From: an uncultured Luminiphilus sp.
GTDB taxonomy: Bacteria > Pseudomonadota > Gammaproteobacteria > Pseudomonadales > Halieaceae
Direction of reading: 5' to 3'
DNA length: 64,000 bases
NCBI GenBank assembly: GCA_938084055.1
Contig: CALKDK010000010.1
Coordinates: 62,001-126,000, forward strand
The stretch's first letter is position 1. Each line of letters begins with the position of its first letter. Under the pieces are notes generated by a model, which did no database searches, was not told the DNA's origin, and saw nothing but the letters and a program-made list of their open reading frames with translations. Position numbers and translations under genes: made by a program. Below, piece by piece: positions 61,442-64,000 of this stretch.

Positions 61442-61816
61442 GTGAAATACGAAGACGCCGTACGTGTTTGTGAAACCTATGTTGCGTCACTGGTGGCGCG
61501 TGATGTGGAGGCGATCCTGGCGCTTTTTGCCGAGGACGCCACAGTGGAAGATCCTGTCGGGACTGAATCCCACGTTGGCAAGGCCGCGTTGAGGGAGTTT
61601 TACAGCGGTGCGGTTAAAGGTATCGCCAACGCGAAAATGACGGGTCAGCCTCGCCTGGCTGCCAATGAGGTGGCGTTCCCCTTTGAGGTGACGGCGGGCA
61701 AACCCGGGAGTGAGATCGTGATAGCGATTATCGACGTGTTTCGATTCAACCCCGAGGGGAAGGTCGATTCCATGCGTGCGTTTTGGGGTTCTGACAATAT
61801 CGCCAAAACCCCTTGA
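61442..61816 (+). CDS. ksi: Steroid delta-5-isomerase (3-ketosteroid isomerase)
   Basis: 124-residue NTF2-fold isomerase moving the steroid delta-5 double bond to delta-4. The catalytic residues line up one position off the Comamonas enzyme: Tyr13, Asp37 (in ATVEDPVG) and Asp98 (in IIDVFRF) match its Tyr14, Asp38 and Asp99. The late MRAFWGSDNI block is also shared. The start is a GTG at 61442 behind AGGGAGAGG; upstream codons in the same frame belong to the echA20 end. It gives 3-keto-4-ene steroids that the 5-alpha-reductase, KstD-like and KshA-like proteins could use. Confidence 0.9.
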   Translation: MKYEDAVRVCETYVASLVARDVEAILALFAEDATVEDPVGTESHVGKAALREFYSGAVKGIANAKMTGQPRLAANEVAFPFEVTAGKPGSEIVIAIIDVFRFNPEGKVDSMRAFWGSDNIAKTP

Positions 61817-61893
61817 GTTAAGCTGCGGATCGGGAAGGGCCCTGGCGTACTCCATCGGGCCCTGTTCAGGGTCTGCCTGTTGAGGTGCTTGCT

Positions 61894-62205
61894 GTGTCAT
61901 TTCTGGTGCTTGTACTGGCGGGAGTTTGGTTGGGATTAATGCTCAGGGCCTGTCATGCGGAGTATCGGTATTACGCGACGGTCGCGGCCCACGCGCCCGA
62001 TGTCTGGCAACGATTGGGCGCGCCTCGATTGCGTTGGGCGCCATTTCTGTTCTGGGTCAGCCCGTCAGGTAAACGACTGCTGTCGAGCATTGATAACCCA
62101 GAGGTGCGTCAAAGCGCCGCCGCGTATCGCAGTTCTGGCCAACAGTTCCTGGCTTACGTAGTGGTGGTGCTGGTCTGCGCAATACTGTACTTCCGGCTGG
62201 CCTAG
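61894..62205 (+). CDS. Small membrane protein with UspB-like layout
   Basis: 103 residues with one membrane span at each end (about 2-17 and 80-98) and a polar middle part (APDVWQRLGAPRL, then SGKRLLSSIDNPEVRQS). The layout and the R...QF motif before the second span recall universal stress protein B, though I cannot be certain. GAGG lies 8 nt before a GTG at 61894; a GTG at 61885 is the other choice. It sits 77 bp after the isomerase gene and converges with the LuxR-type regulator. Confidence 0.5.
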   Translation: MSFLVLVLAGVWLGLMLRACHAEYRYYATVAAHAPDVWQRLGAPRLRWAPFLFWVSPSGKRLLSSIDNPEVRQSAAAYRSSGQQFLAYVVVVLVCAILYFRLA

Positions 62206-62295
62206 CTTACCGGGGGCGTCCACTGGCTTGCCGGGTAGTTCGACTGTTCTACATGGGAATGCTTTGCTCGGTGGTGCTGGGGCTGGCTGTCCGCT

Positions 62296-63450
62296 TCAGG
62301 AGTAGGTCACAACGCTCTTGAGCATGAGGCTGACCAGCATCGACTGTCGTGACACCCCGGTTTTGGCAAATATCGAGCGCAGCTGGGCCCGGGCGGTGTT
62401 CCTTGCTATACCCAGATCCCCCGATGCCTGATCCAGATTGGCGCCTTCGGCGAGTAATTTCGCCAGATTGACCTCAGCCTTGGTGAGGTTATAGAGGGAC
62501 ATGAGGATGCGGGTATCAATTTCGTAACGCCGCTCGGGCTCGTTAATGAAAACCGTCATGTGTGGCGTGTGGCCGGGCTCGACGGTTTTGTCGATCATCA
62601 TGGGTTTCACGAGTATTTCCAGGTCAGGGCGCCCCGAAGGCCGTTCCACGGCAAGGGCATTGGTCGGGGCAAACTCCTGGCCGCGCTGTGCGGTGACAAT
62701 CGCGTCGATAAACTCGTTGAACTTGCTCCTTGCATTGGAACTCTCGAGGTGAATCTGGTCGTTGACAATAGTGAGTCCATCCTTTTCCCGGATAATGTTG
62801 TCAGCAACTACGTTTCGCGTCACCACTTTGCCGCGTTCGTCCAATGTAACGACACCCACGGATTGACGGGTAATCGTTGAGCTATACAGGCGGCGCTCTT
62901 TGTCCAGTTGTATCAGCTGCATGCCATTGGCAACCGCGCGTTGGATGTGCGGGGCCAACAGGGCGAGAAACTCCCGCTCCTCGGCGCCAAAGTTGTTGGA
63001 GCTTTTAGGCCGGCAGAATCGCACGCTGAAGCGCTGCCCGTTCGCATTGCGCAGATCCAGGCCTACCATATGGTGAATTTCGATGGGGGCCATACAAAAA
63101 CGATAGAGGTCGGTGTTGACCAACTGGCTGTAGGAAATGCATTCATCAAGGCACACCACCTTACCCCAGGGCAGGTTGGTCATCAGATTGGAGGTGTAGT
63201 GGCGATCGGTGTAGGGGTTGTCGTGGTCATCAACGAACGTTTTCTGGAGCACGTCTGATGATACAAACAGCAAGCCCCCATCATCTCCGTGGGGCTCGCG
63301 CATGGTAATTGAGCCAAAGTTGCTGTCGATTACGCGACGGGTTTCAGCGAGAAAGCCGTTATAGGGGTCTTCCTCAATGTGCCCGTCGTAAAGAACGCCC
63401 AGTAGGCGAGATAATTCTTCGAGCTTGGGTTGGATCATCGAATGCGACAT
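62296..63450 (-). CDS. LuxR-type regulator, TeiR-like
   Basis: 384 residues. The C-terminal ~65 residues form a LuxR/FixJ helix-turn-helix (LTKAEVNLAKLLAEG, then LDQASGDLGIARNTARAQLRSIFAKTGVSRQ). The N-terminal two thirds look like GAF/PAS-type sensing domains. Size, layout and location among steroid genes match TeiR, the testosterone-responsive activator of Comamonas testosteroni. Next to the meta-cleavage hydrolase, delta-isomerase and EchA20 genes, it is a likely activator of the steroid regulon. The inducer is unknown. An ATG four codons in (63438) is possible. Confidence 0.72.
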   Translation of the reverse strand: MSHSMIQPKLEELSRLLGVLYDGHIEEDPYNGFLAETRRVIDSNFGSITMREPHGDDGGLLFVSSDVLQKTFVDDHDNPYTDRHYTSNLMTNLPWGKVVCLDECISYSQLVNTDLYRFCMAPIEIHHMVGLDLRNANGQRFSVRFCRPKSSNNFGAEEREFLALLAPHIQRAVANGMQLIQLDKERRLYSSTITRQSVGVVTLDERGKVVTRNVVADNIIREKDGLTIVNDQIHLESSNARSKFNEFIDAIVTAQRGQEFAPTNALAVERPSGRPDLEILVKPMMIDKTVEPGHTPHMTVFINEPERRYEIDTRILMSLYNLTKAEVNLAKLLAEGANLDQASGDLGIARNTARAQLRSIFAKTGVSRQSMLVSLMLKSVVTYS

Positions 63451-63557
63451 TTCTTGGGCGACGATGGGACCACGATAGCGCCGTCAGATTAAAGGTCAAT
63501 GGCAACCTCTGGTACTCTGTACCTAAAAGGCGGGACCGCAGCCGGTCCAGGGGCGTT

Positions 63558-64000
63558 TTAGGCGGTACTGCCGGCGCCCAGAAAATCCAGGCAGCGGCGA
63601 TTGAACAGTTGCGGATACTCAGCCATAACCCAGTGACCACAACGATTAAGTACCTCGGCCTGAACCCTGTCCGCCGATGACAAGATCTTCCAGACCCCTT
63701 CAGGGGGGCAGAATTTATCCTCGGTGCCCCAAAAGACCAGCACGGGCTGGGTGAGCCTGGCCAGGTCGTGACTCAGATCGGGTATGGCCATGGTGGCGAG
63801 CACGTGGGCATTTTGGCCCTGGAGGGTGGCCCAGCGCTCCCCGATCAATTCCTCATCAATAACCTCCGGATCAAAAACCAGTAAAGTCAGTAGGTTAGCC
63901 AGCACATCGCGTGTAAATTCTGGAGAGCCCATGGGGTGTTTGACCATGGTCTGTATGCCTTCCATGGCAAAATAGGCCGCTTTGTTCTCAATGCCCCCCG
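63558..64000 (-). CDS. Meta-cleavage product hydrolase, TesD/HsaD-like (C-terminus only)
   Basis: Partial gene; the frame is open to the right edge, and the visible 146 codons are the C-terminal part of an alpha/beta hydrolase. Reading starts GGIENKAAYFAMEGI and includes the lid helices, LTQPVLVFWGTEDKFCPP with the charge-relay aspartate, and NRCGHWVMAEYPQLFN with the catalytic histidine; this last block is typical of meta-cleavage product hydrolases such as TesD, HsaD and BphD. It would hydrolyse 4,9-DSHA after steroid A-ring cleavage. An ATG at 63965 is internal, not the start. The serine elbow lies beyond the window. Confidence 0.75.
   Translation of the reverse strand, partial: GGIENKAAYFAMEGIQTMVKHPMGSPEFTRDVLANLLTLLVFDPEVIDEELIGERWATLQGQNAHVLATMAIPDLSHDLARLTQPVLVFWGTEDKFCPPEGVWKILSSADRVQAEVLNRCGHWVMAEYPQLFNRRCLDFLGAGSTA

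Noticed and set aside
1-64000. Mobile elements, phage genes, CRISPR arrays, tRNA or rRNA genes
   Set aside because: I looked for transposase or integrase motifs, regularly spaced repeats and clover-leaf-like sequences and saw none that could be supported.

Overview
The window reads as a high-GC gammaproteobacterium that is an aerobic anoxygenic phototroph and also degrades steroids. The gene content recalls the marine OM60/NOR5 (Halieaceae) group. That placement rests on gene content recalled from memory, not on a tree. No rRNA, tRNA, insertion sequence, phage gene or CRISPR array was seen.

Region 1 (1-16014) is one end of a photosynthesis gene cluster. Reading leftwards it holds bchC (only the N-terminus, cut by the window edge), crtF and crtE. 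crtC faces away from crtE. A leftward bchI-bchD-bchO-crtI-crtB operon follows. Next come a rightward alpha/beta hydrolase, then leftward crtD with a DUF2306-like membrane protein, a divergent cytochrome P450, and an ATP-grasp protein tail to tail with the P450. Together these cover spheroidene/spirilloxanthin-type carotenoid synthesis and magnesium chelation. Four intergenic spaces each carry a paired TGT-N12-ACA palindrome with a 7-8 bp gap, the known arrangement for the PpsR/CrtJ aerobic repressor.

Region 2 (16264-20585) is a two-gene RND efflux system (membrane fusion protein and pump).

Region 3 (20685-57706) is a dense catabolic region. It has three KshA/Neverland-like Rieske oxygenases, a TonB-dependent receptor, a CYP125/142-like P450, two old-yellow-enzyme reductases, a steroid 5-alpha-reductase homologue, a KstD-like flavoprotein, a sulfotransferase-family protein, two amidohydrolase-family proteins, SRPBCC and SnoaL-fold proteins, acyl-CoA-handling genes, a TetR regulator and eleven short-chain dehydrogenases, one of them like 3-alpha-hydroxysteroid dehydrogenase. 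The longest apparent operon runs leftwards from 37457 to 30746 (seven genes). Opposite it, a rightward run goes from the CYP125-like P450 at 38542 to the DUF3604 lipoprotein ending at 46358.

Region 4 (57703-64000) contains the firmest steroid markers: an acyl-CoA ligase, IpdC, EchA20, steroid delta-isomerase (all three catalytic residues visible), a LuxR-type regulator resembling TeiR, and the C-terminus of a meta-cleavage hydrolase resembling TesD/HsaD at the right edge. These indicate breakdown of steroid rings A to D. The functions of many region 3 genes are inferred from this company.
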